Source of the DNA: Candidatus Thalassospirochaeta sargassi
Lineage (GTDB): Bacteria; Spirochaetota; Spirochaetia; UBA9216
NCBI GenBank assembly: GCA_028532855.1
Contig: JAQQAL010000012.1
Coordinates: 1 to 49,290, forward strand
DNA length: 49,290 nt
Reading direction: 5' to 3'
In this document: one piece after another, positions 34,381-42,777 of the stretch
Layout of the letters: every line of letters starts with the position of its first letter
Position numbering within the stretch: the stretch's first letter is position 1
Made by a program: the position numbers and the translations under genes
Notes under the pieces: generated by a model
The model's database searches: none
What the model saw: only the letters and a program-made list of their open reading frames with translations
Told to the model about the DNA's origin: nothing

Positions 34381-35421
34381 ATGGCTGAAAATATTGCAGT
34401 AGGAATAATCGGTGCCGGACGAATAGGTCAGGTGCATGCAAAAAGCATTGCGTATGAGATTCCCGGAGTTGAAATAAAAACTGTTGCTGATCCCTTCCTG
34501 ACTGAAGAGATTGCCGACCTTATGACAAGCCTCGGCGCTAAGAGGGTGACCAGGGATTACAAGGAAATTATAAACGATCCGGAGATTGAAGCAGTTTTTA
34601 TCTGTTCATCAACCGATACGCATTCACCCCTGTCTCAGGAAGCCTGCCTTGCAGGCAAGCATGTATTCTGCGAGAAACCGGTGGATCTTGATATTGAAAA
34701 AATCAAGGAAACCCTGGCGGTTGTCAAGAAGTCCGGGGTGAAATACCAGGTCGGATTCAATAGACGGTTTGATCATAACTTTGCCTCCGTCAAAGCAGCT
34801 ATTGATGCCGGGAAAATCGGGGACGTTCATGTACTCAAGATTACTTCAAGAGACCCTGCTCCCCCGCCTGTTGAATATGTTAAGGTTTCCGGCGGAATAT
34901 TCTACGATATGATCGTTCACGATTTCGATATGGCACGTTTTCTTACAGGCAGCGAGGTGGTTGAGGTTTATGCCGCAGCCTCGGTGAGGGTTGATGAAAA
35001 TATCGGTAAAGCTGGTGATTATGATACCGCGGTTGTTACACTTAAGTTTGAAAACGGAGCAATTGCAGTTATCGACGGCAGCCGGAAGGCAGTTTACGGC
35101 TACGACCAGCGTGTTGAGGCTTTCGGAAGCAAGGGCTCGGTTGCCATTGGTAACGACACCCTTTCCACTGCAGTAATCAGCAATGAAGATGGTGTTACAT
35201 CAGAAAAACCGAAATATTTCTTTCTTGAAAGATACATGGGGGCCTTTACTGAAGAAAAAGTTCAGTTTTTTGATGCAATAAAGAATGGGAGTGATATTCC
35301 AGTAGGCGGTTTTGACGGGCTTATTTCTGTCGTTATTGCCGAAGCAGCAAAGAGATCAGCAGCTGAAAACAGGCCTGTGAAAATCTCTGAAATAACCGAC
35401 ATAGACGGAGGATGGAAATGA
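34381..35421 (+). CDS. iolG: Inositol 2-dehydrogenase
   Basis: NAD-dependent Gfo/Idh/MocA oxidoreductase (346 aa) oxidising myo-inositol to 2-keto-myo-inositol (inosose). The Rossmann motif GIIGAGRIG is near residues 8-16, the family CEKPVD near 98-103, and GGIFYDMIVHDFDMARFL near 167-184 with the catalytic Asp/His pair. It starts 10 bp after iolD behind GGAGAG; its stop overlaps the iolE start as ATGA. Confidence 0.93.
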   Translation: MAENIAVGIIGAGRIGQVHAKSIAYEIPGVEIKTVADPFLTEEIADLMTSLGAKRVTRDYKEIINDPEIEAVFICSSTDTHSPLSQEACLAGKHVFCEKPVDLDIEKIKETLAVVKKSGVKYQVGFNRRFDHNFASVKAAIDAGKIGDVHVLKITSRDPAPPPVEYVKVSGGIFYDMIVHDFDMARFLTGSEVVEVYAAASVRVDENIGKAGDYDTAVVTLKFENGAIAVIDGSRKAVYGYDQRVEAFGSKGSVAIGNDTLSTAVISNEDGVTSEKPKYFFLERYMGAFTEEKVQFFDAIKNGSDIPVGGFDGLISVVIAEAAKRSAAENRPVKISEITDIDGGWK

Positions 35422-36317
35422 TAGACAAATCAAAGATTAAACTGGCCTGTGCGCCGATAAACTGGACCAATGACGATGCACCAGAGCTCGGTGGAGAACT
35501 TACCTACCAGCAGTGCCTCAGTGAGATGGCACTTGCAGGCTACCAGGGAAGCGAGATTGGAAACAAGTATCCGAAAGATCCCGTGGTAATGAACAAGGCT
35601 CTGAAGCTTCGGAACATGACAATCTGTAATTCATGGTTCAGCTGCTTTTTTACAACAAGACCACAGGCTTTCACGATTGAAAAATTTATTGAAACCCGTG
35701 ACTTCCTGTATGCCACAGGCGCCAGGGTCATCGGGATCTGTGAAGTTGGAATGAGTGTACAGGGAGATACCGGTTGTCCACTGACTGAGAACACTCCGAC
35801 TCTTACCGATGAACAGTTCAAGCTGATTGCGGACGGCTGTAACAAGCTCGGCGAGCTAGCGGCTGAGAAGGGGATGCAGGTTGCATACCACCATCACATG
35901 GGTACAGGTATTCAGACTATTGAACAGTACAGCAAGCTGATGGATATGACTGATCCCAAGCTGGTTAAGTGTCTGCTTGATACCGGTCACTGGACATATG
36001 CAGGCGAAAACGCAGTTGAAGCATACAAAAAATTCATCGACAGAACAGCTCACATCCATCTCAAGGACCTCAGAAAGGCTGTTTGGGATAATGTAGGACC
36101 CAAGCGCTACAGCTATGTAGGTTCGGTTATCGAAGGTGTTTTTACAGTCCCCGGCGACGGAGATATGGTCGACTGGGACGGAGTTTTCGATGTAATCAAA
36201 AACAGCAATTATGAAGGCTGGATTGTTGTAGAAGCCGAACAGGATCCTGCTCTTTATGACCCCCTGGAATATGCACAGAAGGCAAGGGCATTCATAAAAG
36301 AAAAGCTTGGCGTATAA
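35418..36317 (+). CDS. iolE: Inosose dehydratase
   Basis: TIM-barrel dehydratase (299 aa) converting 2-keto-myo-inositol to the trihydroxycyclohexane-dione. Typical segments are LACAPINWTNDDAPELGG near the N-terminus, YHHHMGTGIQ, LLDTGHWTYAG and HIHLKDLR with metal-binding residues, and the C-terminal WIVVEAEQDP. ATG 35418 is chosen over 35412 because GGAGG (35407-35411) directly abuts the earlier ATG but is correctly spaced for the later one. Confidence 0.94.
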   Translation: MIDKSKIKLACAPINWTNDDAPELGGELTYQQCLSEMALAGYQGSEIGNKYPKDPVVMNKALKLRNMTICNSWFSCFFTTRPQAFTIEKFIETRDFLYATGARVIGICEVGMSVQGDTGCPLTENTPTLTDEQFKLIADGCNKLGELAAEKGMQVAYHHHMGTGIQTIEQYSKLMDMTDPKLVKCLLDTGHWTYAGENAVEAYKKFIDRTAHIHLKDLRKAVWDNVGPKRYSYVGSVIEGVFTVPGDGDMVDWDGVFDVIKNSNYEGWIVVEAEQDPALYDPLEYAQKARAFIKEKLGV

Positions 36318-36332
36318 GCTGCGGAGGAAGAC

Positions 36333-37157
36333 ATGGAATTTGGATTACACGGACTTTTAGTTCGATATTCAAATGTTGCTACGGATATCATGATTGCCGC
36401 CGAAACCGGTTATGATGCCGTAGAGCTTCATACCGATAAGCTTGACAGATATCTGGCGTCGGGTTTTACAGGCAAAGATATAAAAAAGCTTCTTGATAAG
36501 CATGATATGAAGGTTAGCTGTATAGATATCATCGGAGATGTTGAAACTCAGAAACCTGATTTATGGGCTGGGGTATTGAAAAAAGCTGAGCTGCTTGTAG
36601 ATACCGCCGCCGAAATAGGCTGCGGCACTATTCAACTCAATGCATTTATGGAGCTTGCCGACAGGTCGGTAAAAGAAAATATTGATCTTACTGCTTCCAA
36701 TATCAGAAAAATCTGTGAGATTGGAAAGAAGAGGGGCATAAGATTCCAGTATGAGGGTGCTGCATGGACACCTATTCATTCAATAGAACAATGCAAGGCC
36801 CTGGTTGAAGAGGTTGCAATGGATAATTTCGGCTTTGTTGTCGATTTCTGGCACTTCTGGGCAAGCCGCGGTGGAAGTCCTGAAGATATTTCAAAGCTAG
36901 ATAAGAACATGATCTACGGTGTTCATGTTGCCGACGGTTACCGTCCTGATGAAGGCGCGCCCTGGGTGGATGAAACCGAACTGCGGGGAGCCCTTCCCGG
37001 AGACGGAGAAATTCCTATCGGGGAATGGATTGATGCTGTCAGGTCCACGGGATATGACGGTTTTTATTCAGGAGAAATTCTCCACCATGGATTGTGGGAG
37101 GCTAATCTGATGGAAATTGCGGCCGACACCCTGGGACGGATGAAAAAATACTTTTAA
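36333..37157 (+). CDS. Xylose-isomerase-like TIM-barrel protein (IolI-like)
   Basis: Soluble TIM-barrel protein (274 aa) of the sugar phosphate isomerase/epimerase group. Metal-binding candidates are FQYEGAAW near residues 133-140, FVVDFWHFWASRGG near 169-182, GVHVADGYRP near 197-206 and the C-terminal FYSGEILHH. The family includes inosose isomerase IolI. It lies 15 bp after iolE and 9 bp before a second dehydrogenase gene. Together they may bring another inositol isomer into the pathway (inference). Confidence 0.8.
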   Translation: MEFGLHGLLVRYSNVATDIMIAAETGYDAVELHTDKLDRYLASGFTGKDIKKLLDKHDMKVSCIDIIGDVETQKPDLWAGVLKKAELLVDTAAEIGCGTIQLNAFMELADRSVKENIDLTASNIRKICEIGKKRGIRFQYEGAAWTPIHSIEQCKALVEEVAMDNFGFVVDFWHFWASRGGSPEDISKLDKNMIYGVHVADGYRPDEGAPWVDETELRGALPGDGEIPIGEWIDAVRSTGYDGFYSGEILHHGLWEANLMEIAADTLGRMKKYF

Positions 37158-37166
37158 GGAATAACC

Positions 37167-38345
37167 ATGTTTAATGAAGAAGCAAGATTAGAACGTCCTT
37201 ATCGCTGGGCGATGATAGGCGGAGGCCGCGGCAGCCAGATTGGATATATCCATAGATCAGCTGCTCTTCGCGACGGCGGTTTTGAGCTGGTTGCCGGAGC
37301 TTTCGATATTAATCCCGAAAGATGTATTGATTTTGGTAAGAACATCGGGCTTGATGCTGAAAGATGCTATGCGGATTATAAGGTTATGCTTGAAAAAGAA
37401 GCAAAACGCGAGGATGGAATAGAGGTTGTATCGATCGCAACCCCCAACAAATTCCATTATGAAATGTGTAAGGCATCGCTTGAAGCCGGTCTGCATATTG
37501 TTTGTGAAAAGCCGCTATGTTTCACTTCCGCGGAAGCCGAAGAACTTGGGAAGATTGCTGAAGAAAAAAACAGGATGATCTGCGTAACCTATGGTTATAC
37601 TGGTTACCAAATGGTTCATCAGGCAAGAAAGATGATTGAAAATGGAGATCTTGGTGAAATCAGAATAATCAATATGCAGTTTGCCCACGGTTGGCATTCT
37701 GAAGAGCTTGAGCTGAATGATCCTGGTTTAAAGTGGCGAGTTTCTCCGGATGTTGCCGGTCCCACCTATGTTCTTGGTGATATAGGAACTCATGCACTGT
37801 ATCTGGGTGAACTGATGGTTCCCGGTTTTGAGATAGAAAAGCTGATGTGTTCACGTCAGAGCTTTATAAAAAGCAGAGCGCCTCTGGAAGATAACGCCTT
37901 TGTTCTGATGAATCTTAAAGGCGGTGCTGTAGCCAATCTCTGGGCGTCGGCTGTAAATGCCGGAGCAATACATGAACAGAGAATCCGTGTCGTAGGCTCA
38001 AAGGCAAGTATAGAATGGTGGGATGAGCATCCCAATCAGCTTATTTATGAGATTCAGGGTCAGCCTAAGCAGCTACTGGATAGGGGCCATAATTATCTTT
38101 ATAATAATGATCCAGGTGTAACCTCTGATAGGATCGGCTGTGGTCATGCTGAAGGGTTATTCGAGTCATGGTCCAACCTTTATAAGAGGTTCGGTTTTGC
38201 CATGGATGCAGTAGATAAGGGCGATAAGGCTGCGCTTGACGCGCTTGAATTCCCCGGTATTGAAGCCGGGCTCAACGGTGTACGTTTTCTTGAACATTGT
38301 GTAGACTCAGCTGATAACGGTTCCGTATGGGTTGATTATAAATAA
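37167..38345 (+). CDS. Gfo/Idh/MocA-family oxidoreductase, probable second inositol dehydrogenase
   Basis: NAD(P)-dependent oxidoreductase (392 aa). GGGRGSQIG near residues 18-26 is the nucleotide-binding loop, CEKPLCF near 114-120 the family lysine motif, and GDIGTHALYLGEL near 209-221 the catalytic Asp/His region. Longer than IolG and clearly not a duplicate of it; it resembles the larger oxidoreductases seen in inositol and scyllo-inositol clusters. Last gene before a terminator at 38369. Confidence 0.85.
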   Translation: MFNEEARLERPYRWAMIGGGRGSQIGYIHRSAALRDGGFELVAGAFDINPERCIDFGKNIGLDAERCYADYKVMLEKEAKREDGIEVVSIATPNKFHYEMCKASLEAGLHIVCEKPLCFTSAEAEELGKIAEEKNRMICVTYGYTGYQMVHQARKMIENGDLGEIRIINMQFAHGWHSEELELNDPGLKWRVSPDVAGPTYVLGDIGTHALYLGELMVPGFEIEKLMCSRQSFIKSRAPLEDNAFVLMNLKGGAVANLWASAVNAGAIHEQRIRVVGSKASIEWWDEHPNQLIYEIQGQPKQLLDRGHNYLYNNDPGVTSDRIGCGHAEGLFESWSNLYKRFGFAMDAVDKGDKAALDALEFPGIEAGLNGVRFLEHCVDSADNGSVWVDYK

Positions 38346-38368
38346 TATTTACCCTGGTAAAAATATCT

Positions 38369-38405
38369 ACAGCTTCGGGGCGTGTGCTTCGAAGCTGTTT
38401 TAAAT
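38369..38405 (+). terminator. Terminator of the iol operon
   Basis: ACAGCTTCG (38369-38377) pairs perfectly with CGAAGCTGT (38390-38398) around a 12-base loop, followed by TTTAAATT. Confidence 0.8.
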
Positions 38406-38421
38406 TAAAGAGGTGGTTAGG

Positions 38422-39363
38422 ATGACGGCATCATTATCAGGCTTTCTCAAGATAGCTGTATTTATTCTTCTTGGACTGACTTTCAGGAAAAGCGGTATCC
38501 TGAATGAGAAGGATGTTTCGGGATTAAAAAAAATTATTCTGAATGTAGCAATTCCCTCCGTGTTATTCATTTCCTTTGCTAATCTTGAATTCAGTCTTAA
38601 ATTTATTCCGGTGATCCTTGTGATTTTCGGATTGAATCTTTCCCTGTTCTGGCTTGGTGTTCTCATTTACAAACTGACGGGTTCTAAGCATCGTGTTCTT
38701 CCTCTGCTTCTAAGCACATTCAATTTTGCATTGATTGGAATCCCGTTATATGATTCTATTTACGGGATAGAGTATCTGCATAATTATACGATGCTCGGTG
38801 TCGGGAATGAAATTTTTGTGTGGTTTGTATTCTACTTTATGTTCAGGTGGTTCCTGACGAAGGGAAAGGCTGAAAAGGGGATAAATACCGGTTTTTTTAA
38901 ATCTCCTATTGTCTGGGGAATATTCTTTGGCTGCCTTGCCAGTATTTTTAACCTGAACATTTCATCAAGCTCTAACTTTTTTATTAAGGGCATTTATGAA
39001 ACCCTGACAGCAGCCTCTGGGCTTACCACTCCTTTGATCCTGATTTTTATCGGGTTCCATGTCTCCGCGCGCATCTCCCATATTGTAAATTCGGCAAAAC
39101 TGGTTGTATTACGGCTTGTTCTTGCCTGCTCAATAGGTTATCTATTGAAAATCACTGTACTGAACAGGGTTATTGAATCTACAGTATATTCTGATTCGGC
39201 GTTCTTTCTGTTCAGTACACTGCCGGCCATCTTTTCGGTCCCCATTCTGGCGGCTGATTATATTACTGAGGATGAGACAGCAGTACTTAACAACACTATT
39301 GTCCTTCATTCCATTGTGACAATTGTTCTGTTCGCACTATATACTATTTTTCTAAGTCCCTGA
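38422..39363 (+). CDS. AEC-family (auxin efflux carrier-like) transporter
   Basis: Integral membrane protein (313 aa) with about ten hydrophobic segments and an inverted-repeat arrangement typical of the AEC family. Examples are FNFALIGIPLYDSIYG near residues 97-112 and LPAIFSVPILAADYI near 271-285. Bacterial members move malate, malonate or other organic acids; a product or intermediate of the adjacent inositol pathway would fit but is not shown. ATG 38422 is preceded by AGAGGTGG; a GTG at 38413 lies within that ribosome-binding site. It converges with and overlaps the next gene by 20 bp. Confidence 0.85.
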   Translation: MTASLSGFLKIAVFILLGLTFRKSGILNEKDVSGLKKIILNVAIPSVLFISFANLEFSLKFIPVILVIFGLNLSLFWLGVLIYKLTGSKHRVLPLLLSTFNFALIGIPLYDSIYGIEYLHNYTMLGVGNEIFVWFVFYFMFRWFLTKGKAEKGINTGFFKSPIVWGIFFGCLASIFNLNISSSSNFFIKGIYETLTAASGLTTPLILIFIGFHVSARISHIVNSAKLVVLRLVLACSIGYLLKITVLNRVIESTVYSDSAFFLFSTLPAIFSVPILAADYITEDETAVLNNTIVLHSIVTIVLFALYTIFLSP

Positions 39364-40462
39364 TTTCACCCTTAGGCAGTCTCATGTTCTTACCGCTCAT
39401 GATCTGAGCAATCATTTCATCGGATACAGTGTGATTGAAAAATGTCTCATAAAAAGACCGGGCTTCATCCTCAATGCTTAGATCAGAGAAGCGATCCGGA
39501 TAGAGAAGTTTTGATGTCCACAGCATAGCCAAGGGAGTTTCCATGCCTCCGGGGTGGCCCCACCGTGATATACCTATGGGTATCTGGTACACCCGGCCGT
39601 CCTGCACGGCCTTGAGTCCTGCCCATTTTTCGTTAGACCGAATGTATTCATCCACGCCTTCCTGGTTTGCAATAATAACATCTGCATTCCATAGGTATAT
39701 CTGCTCAAGTGAGGCGTAATACTTATTGTCGTGAAATCTAAGAGGAGAGCCTACTGATACGTTGTATGCTCCGGAGAGTTCAGTCCATTCAGCCGGCAGG
39801 GTGTTAGGGGCGTCTGTTCGGCTTGCTTCATTTACCGAGTGATAAATTCTCACCCTCTCGGATGCCGGAATATCGACAACCCTCGATTCTATAAAGTTGA
39901 TCTGTCTCTGGAAATAATTGTTGAAGGCCACAGCCTTTTCCTCACGTCCTATAACCTTACCGATAAGCTCAATTGCATACATCTGCTCTTCAATAGTATT
40001 GAAATCTATTATTACATAGGGCAGGTTGAAGCGCTCGAGTTTTTCAATCTCGGCTGGCATCATAGCTGTTTCACCCTTCAGAAGGATGATGTCAGGATCA
40101 ACATTCAGCAGCTCCTCGATATTGATCACTCCATCGTCCGATGGAATTGCCGCATCCTGAATATAAGGATTTATTTCGTTCAACAGCCTGTCTCTTTTTG
40201 AACCGTAGACGACTGAAACGATGTCCTCGCCGCGATCAAGCATTGTTACGACATGAGCGCTGAATGCGTATATACAGGAAATCCTTTCGACAGTAGCCGG
40301 TATCTCTACCTCTCGATCGAAGCAGTCTATTATAGTAAACGGATTGCCCCCGGGCTGAATTTCCGAGATTGATACCTCTTCATGTGTTCCTGCGGCGGTG
40401 AGAGGTATTGCTATTGTGAGAATTAGTGCTGTTGTGAGCAGTGCTCGTTTTAAAGTGTTCAA
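39344..40462 (-). CDS. Iron-complex/cobalamin-type ABC substrate-binding protein
   Basis: Exported TroA-like binding protein (372 aa, PF01497 type). Signal peptide ends near LTAAGTHEE (residues 20-28). The core has FDREVEIPATVERISCIYAF near 47-66 and VDPDIILLKGE near 121-131; the C-terminal part includes GISRWGHPGGMETPLAMLW, characteristic of the Fe-siderophore/haem/B12 binding group. The ligand is not determined; siderophore, haem, cobalamin or another metal complex are options. Last gene of a tight four-gene import operon; starts 2 bp after the ATPase stop. Confidence 0.88.
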   Translation of the reverse strand: MNTLKRALLTTALILTIAIPLTAAGTHEEVSISEIQPGGNPFTIIDCFDREVEIPATVERISCIYAFSAHVVTMLDRGEDIVSVVYGSKRDRLLNEINPYIQDAAIPSDDGVINIEELLNVDPDIILLKGETAMMPAEIEKLERFNLPYVIIDFNTIEEQMYAIELIGKVIGREEKAVAFNNYFQRQINFIESRVVDIPASERVRIYHSVNEASRTDAPNTLPAEWTELSGAYNVSVGSPLRFHDNKYYASLEQIYLWNADVIIANQEGVDEYIRSNEKWAGLKAVQDGRVYQIPIGISRWGHPGGMETPLAMLWTSKLLYPDRFSDLSIEDEARSFYETFFNHTVSDEMIAQIMSGKNMRLPKGEIRDLEK

Positions 40463-40464
40463 AT

Positions 40465-41283
40465 TTATGACTCCTTTATCGCATTTATCGGGATTAGGCT
40501 TTTAAGCTCGCCTGATTCTGAGCTGTGGCTTATCATCGCAGTGTTTACATTGAAGGCGCGCGCCATGTTTTCCGGGTTTAGCACAGATGAGGGGCATCCT
40601 GTTTCGGTGAGTTTTCCGTTTTCAAGCAGACCGGCTCTCACAGGGATCCCTCTATTCTCAAGGAAGAAGGCAAGGTAGGGGGAATGGGTTGTCAGCACTA
40701 CGGATCGGCTGCCTTTTGAGATAATATTTATGATCATCTCAAGCAGATGCATCTCATTTCTGAAATCAAGATGGCTTGAAGGCTCATCCATCACAAGTAT
40801 GGGGGCTTCCTGTGCAAGGGCTCTGGCAATAAGCACCAGCTGGCTCTCACCGCCTGAAAGCCGGGTGTAGTCTCTGTCGCTGAGATGCGCCAGCCCCATG
40901 TTTTCAAGTACATCTGATGCAATTTTTCTGTCATTCGCATCCGGTGAATCGAAGAAGCCTGTGTAGGACGTTCGACCCATCAAAACTACATCGAAAACGG
41001 TAAATGGAAAATTCTTCTGATGGCTCTGGGGGATGTACGCAAGAAGCTGTGCGGTTTCTGTCGGATGAAGGTCGGCAAGATTTTTTCCATTTACTGTTAT
41101 AGAACCGCTTTCGGGTTTATTCAATCCAAGAAAACAGTCTAAGAGGGTGGTCTTCCCGCTGCCGTTCGGACCCAGCAGACAGAACACCTCTCCATGATTA
41201 ATTGTGAGGCTTACATTTTTCAGTACCGGAAGCCCCTCGTATCCGAATACAATGTCGCGGGCTTGAATTAGCGCACTGCTCAT
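40465..41283 (-). CDS. Iron-complex/cobalamin-type ABC ATPase (FecE/BtuD-like)
   Basis: Cytoplasmic ATPase (272 aa). Walker A GPNGSGKTT near residues 36-44, signature LSGGESQLV near 139-147, Walker B ILVMDEPSSHLD near 159-170, and switch His in TTHSPYL. The start at 41283 overlaps the permease stop as ATGA; an in-frame ATG at 41292 would add three residues and has AAGGGGAAGGG directly before it. Partners are the permease at 41280 and the binding protein at 39344. Confidence 0.93.
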   Translation of the reverse strand: MSSALIQARDIVFGYEGLPVLKNVSLTINHGEVFCLLGPNGSGKTTLLDCFLGLNKPESGSITVNGKNLADLHPTETAQLLAYIPQSHQKNFPFTVFDVVLMGRTSYTGFFDSPDANDRKIASDVLENMGLAHLSDRDYTRLSGGESQLVLIARALAQEAPILVMDEPSSHLDFRNEMHLLEMIINIISKGSRSVVLTTHSPYLAFFLENRGIPVRAGLLENGKLTETGCPSSVLNPENMARAFNVNTAMISHSSESGELKSLIPINAIKES

Positions 41284-42296
41284 GATTCCCATCCCTTCCC
41301 CTTTGTGATTTTTAGCAGATAGATGAAAAAAGGTGCTCCTATGAAGGCTGTGAGAATACCAAGCGGCAATTCGCTGCCGGATATCAGTCTGGATATATCA
41401 TCTACAATTAGCAGAAAACAGCCTCCCAGCGAGAAACTGAAGGGAACCAGGTGCCGATTGTCACTGCCGGTGATCATTCTGCCCATATGTGGGATGATGA
41501 GTCCAACCCATCCTATGACACCGCTTACGCAGACGGCGCCGGCGGTAGCCAGGGTTGCACATGCCACAACGAATATTCTTGTAAGTCTCAGATCCACACC
41601 CATTGTCCGCGCTTCCTTCTCTCCCATGGCAAGAACGTTGATTCTATACCTAACGGCAAAAAGGCCAATACTTCCTGCCGCCATTGGAATACCAGCAAGC
41701 AGTATATCCTTATATCTGGCCGATGCGAGGCTTCCCATCAGCCAGAAAACTATGGCCGGCAGCTGATCGTAGGGGTCGGCTATATATTTTAAAAATGAAA
41801 CTCCTGCAGAAAACAATGAGCCCACAATTACGCCGCCGAGGACGAGGGTAATATTAGTTGCTGTCTTGTATATTCTCCCGACAAAATAACTGAAAAGTAC
41901 GGCAAGGCTTCCGAATAAAAAGGAGATGGGGTAAACCAGTGGAGTGCTGCCGAAGATGATTATAGCCAAGGCGGCGCCGAAGCCAGAACCGTTGCTTACC
42001 CCCAGCATCCCCGAACTTACGAGCGGGTTGCGGAACAGGCCCTGAAAGGCCGTACCGGATACAGCAAGACTTCCTCCTACCATTACCGCCAGAATAGCCC
42101 GCGGCAGTCTTATGTAATTGATTATAGCCATTGTCCGCGCATCGATTGCTGTACCGAAGAAAGGATTCAGAAGTGACGCAATCACATCGCCAACCGGAAT
42201 CGGATATCTTCCGAGACATAACGATATAAGTATGAGTATGACTGGTGCGGTCGGTATTAGAATATAGAAGGCCGACCGCCGGCGGACCGGCTTCAT
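41280..42296 (-). CDS. Iron-complex/cobalamin-type ABC permease (FecCD family)
   Basis: Integral membrane permease (338 aa) with about ten helices. FecCD signatures include LPRAILAVMVGGSLAVSGTAFQGLFRNPL near residues 63-91 (quoted in parts: RLPRAILA, VSGTAFQGLFRNPL) and GVIGWVGLIIPHMGR near 259-273, which contacts the ATPase. Starts 3 bp after the small Ig-like gene. Confidence 0.94.
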   Translation of the reverse strand: MKPVRRRSAFYILIPTAPVILILISLCLGRYPIPVGDVIASLLNPFFGTAIDARTMAIINYIRLPRAILAVMVGGSLAVSGTAFQGLFRNPLVSSGMLGVSNGSGFGAALAIIIFGSTPLVYPISFLFGSLAVLFSYFVGRIYKTATNITLVLGGVIVGSLFSAGVSFLKYIADPYDQLPAIVFWLMGSLASARYKDILLAGIPMAAGSIGLFAVRYRINVLAMGEKEARTMGVDLRLTRIFVVACATLATAGAVCVSGVIGWVGLIIPHMGRMITGSDNRHLVPFSFSLGGCFLLIVDDISRLISGSELPLGILTAFIGAPFFIYLLKITKGKGWES

Positions 42297-42299
42297 TGA

Positions 42300-42716
42300 C
42301 TATTCGGCAGTTGTGAAGGTGACGAAGTTGTCCTTGCCCAGATTGTTGCCGTTCTTGGCGAGCAATTCCCCGGAGATAATCAGTGTATATTCAGTTCCGG
42401 GTGCCAAAGGTTTAACCGGGGTCAGGGTTATATTTCTTTTGTTTTCGGGTTCCATCTGATCATCGGGAAGGTAGACGTCTATCTCAACCTCATTACCTTC
42501 AGCGTTTAACAGGCTGAAACATCCAAGGTTATTATCAGATACCGTCATATTAACTACATTGCTGCTGAAACCGAGTTCTATTGCGGTATCTACTGCAACT
42601 GCAGTGGCACCGTCTTCGGGGACTGATGATTTTAGTGAAACAGGTTTATTGCCGGCAAAAACTGAACCCGATGCTATGATAGAAAAAACTATTATTATTA
42701 GAATTGTTTTTTTCAT
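42300..42716 (-). CDS. Small secreted Ig-like (Big_5-type) protein in the importer operon
   Basis: A 138-aa protein with a cleavable signal peptide (ends SVFA-GNKP near residue 22). The mature part is a single bacterial Ig-like domain of the SbsA/Big_5 sort: SSVPEDGATAVAVDTAIELGFS near 30-51, LTPVKPLAPGTEYTLIISG near 97-115 and a final FVTFTTAE. Such domains normally appear in surface or adhesive proteins, often as repeats. A free single domain 3 bp upstream of a metal-complex permease is unusual. It could be a periplasmic or surface accessory that holds the ligand or the binding protein; this is inference. Confidence 0.75.
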   Translation of the reverse strand: MKKTILIIIVFSIIASGSVFAGNKPVSLKSSVPEDGATAVAVDTAIELGFSSNVVNMTVSDNNLGCFSLLNAEGNEVEIDVYLPDDQMEPENKRNITLTPVKPLAPGTEYTLIISGELLAKNGNNLGKDNFVTFTTAE

Positions 42717-42777
42717 TATACCTTAACTCCTTAGAAGATTGACTACTCAGCGAGTTTATCATGAAATAATTATCAGT

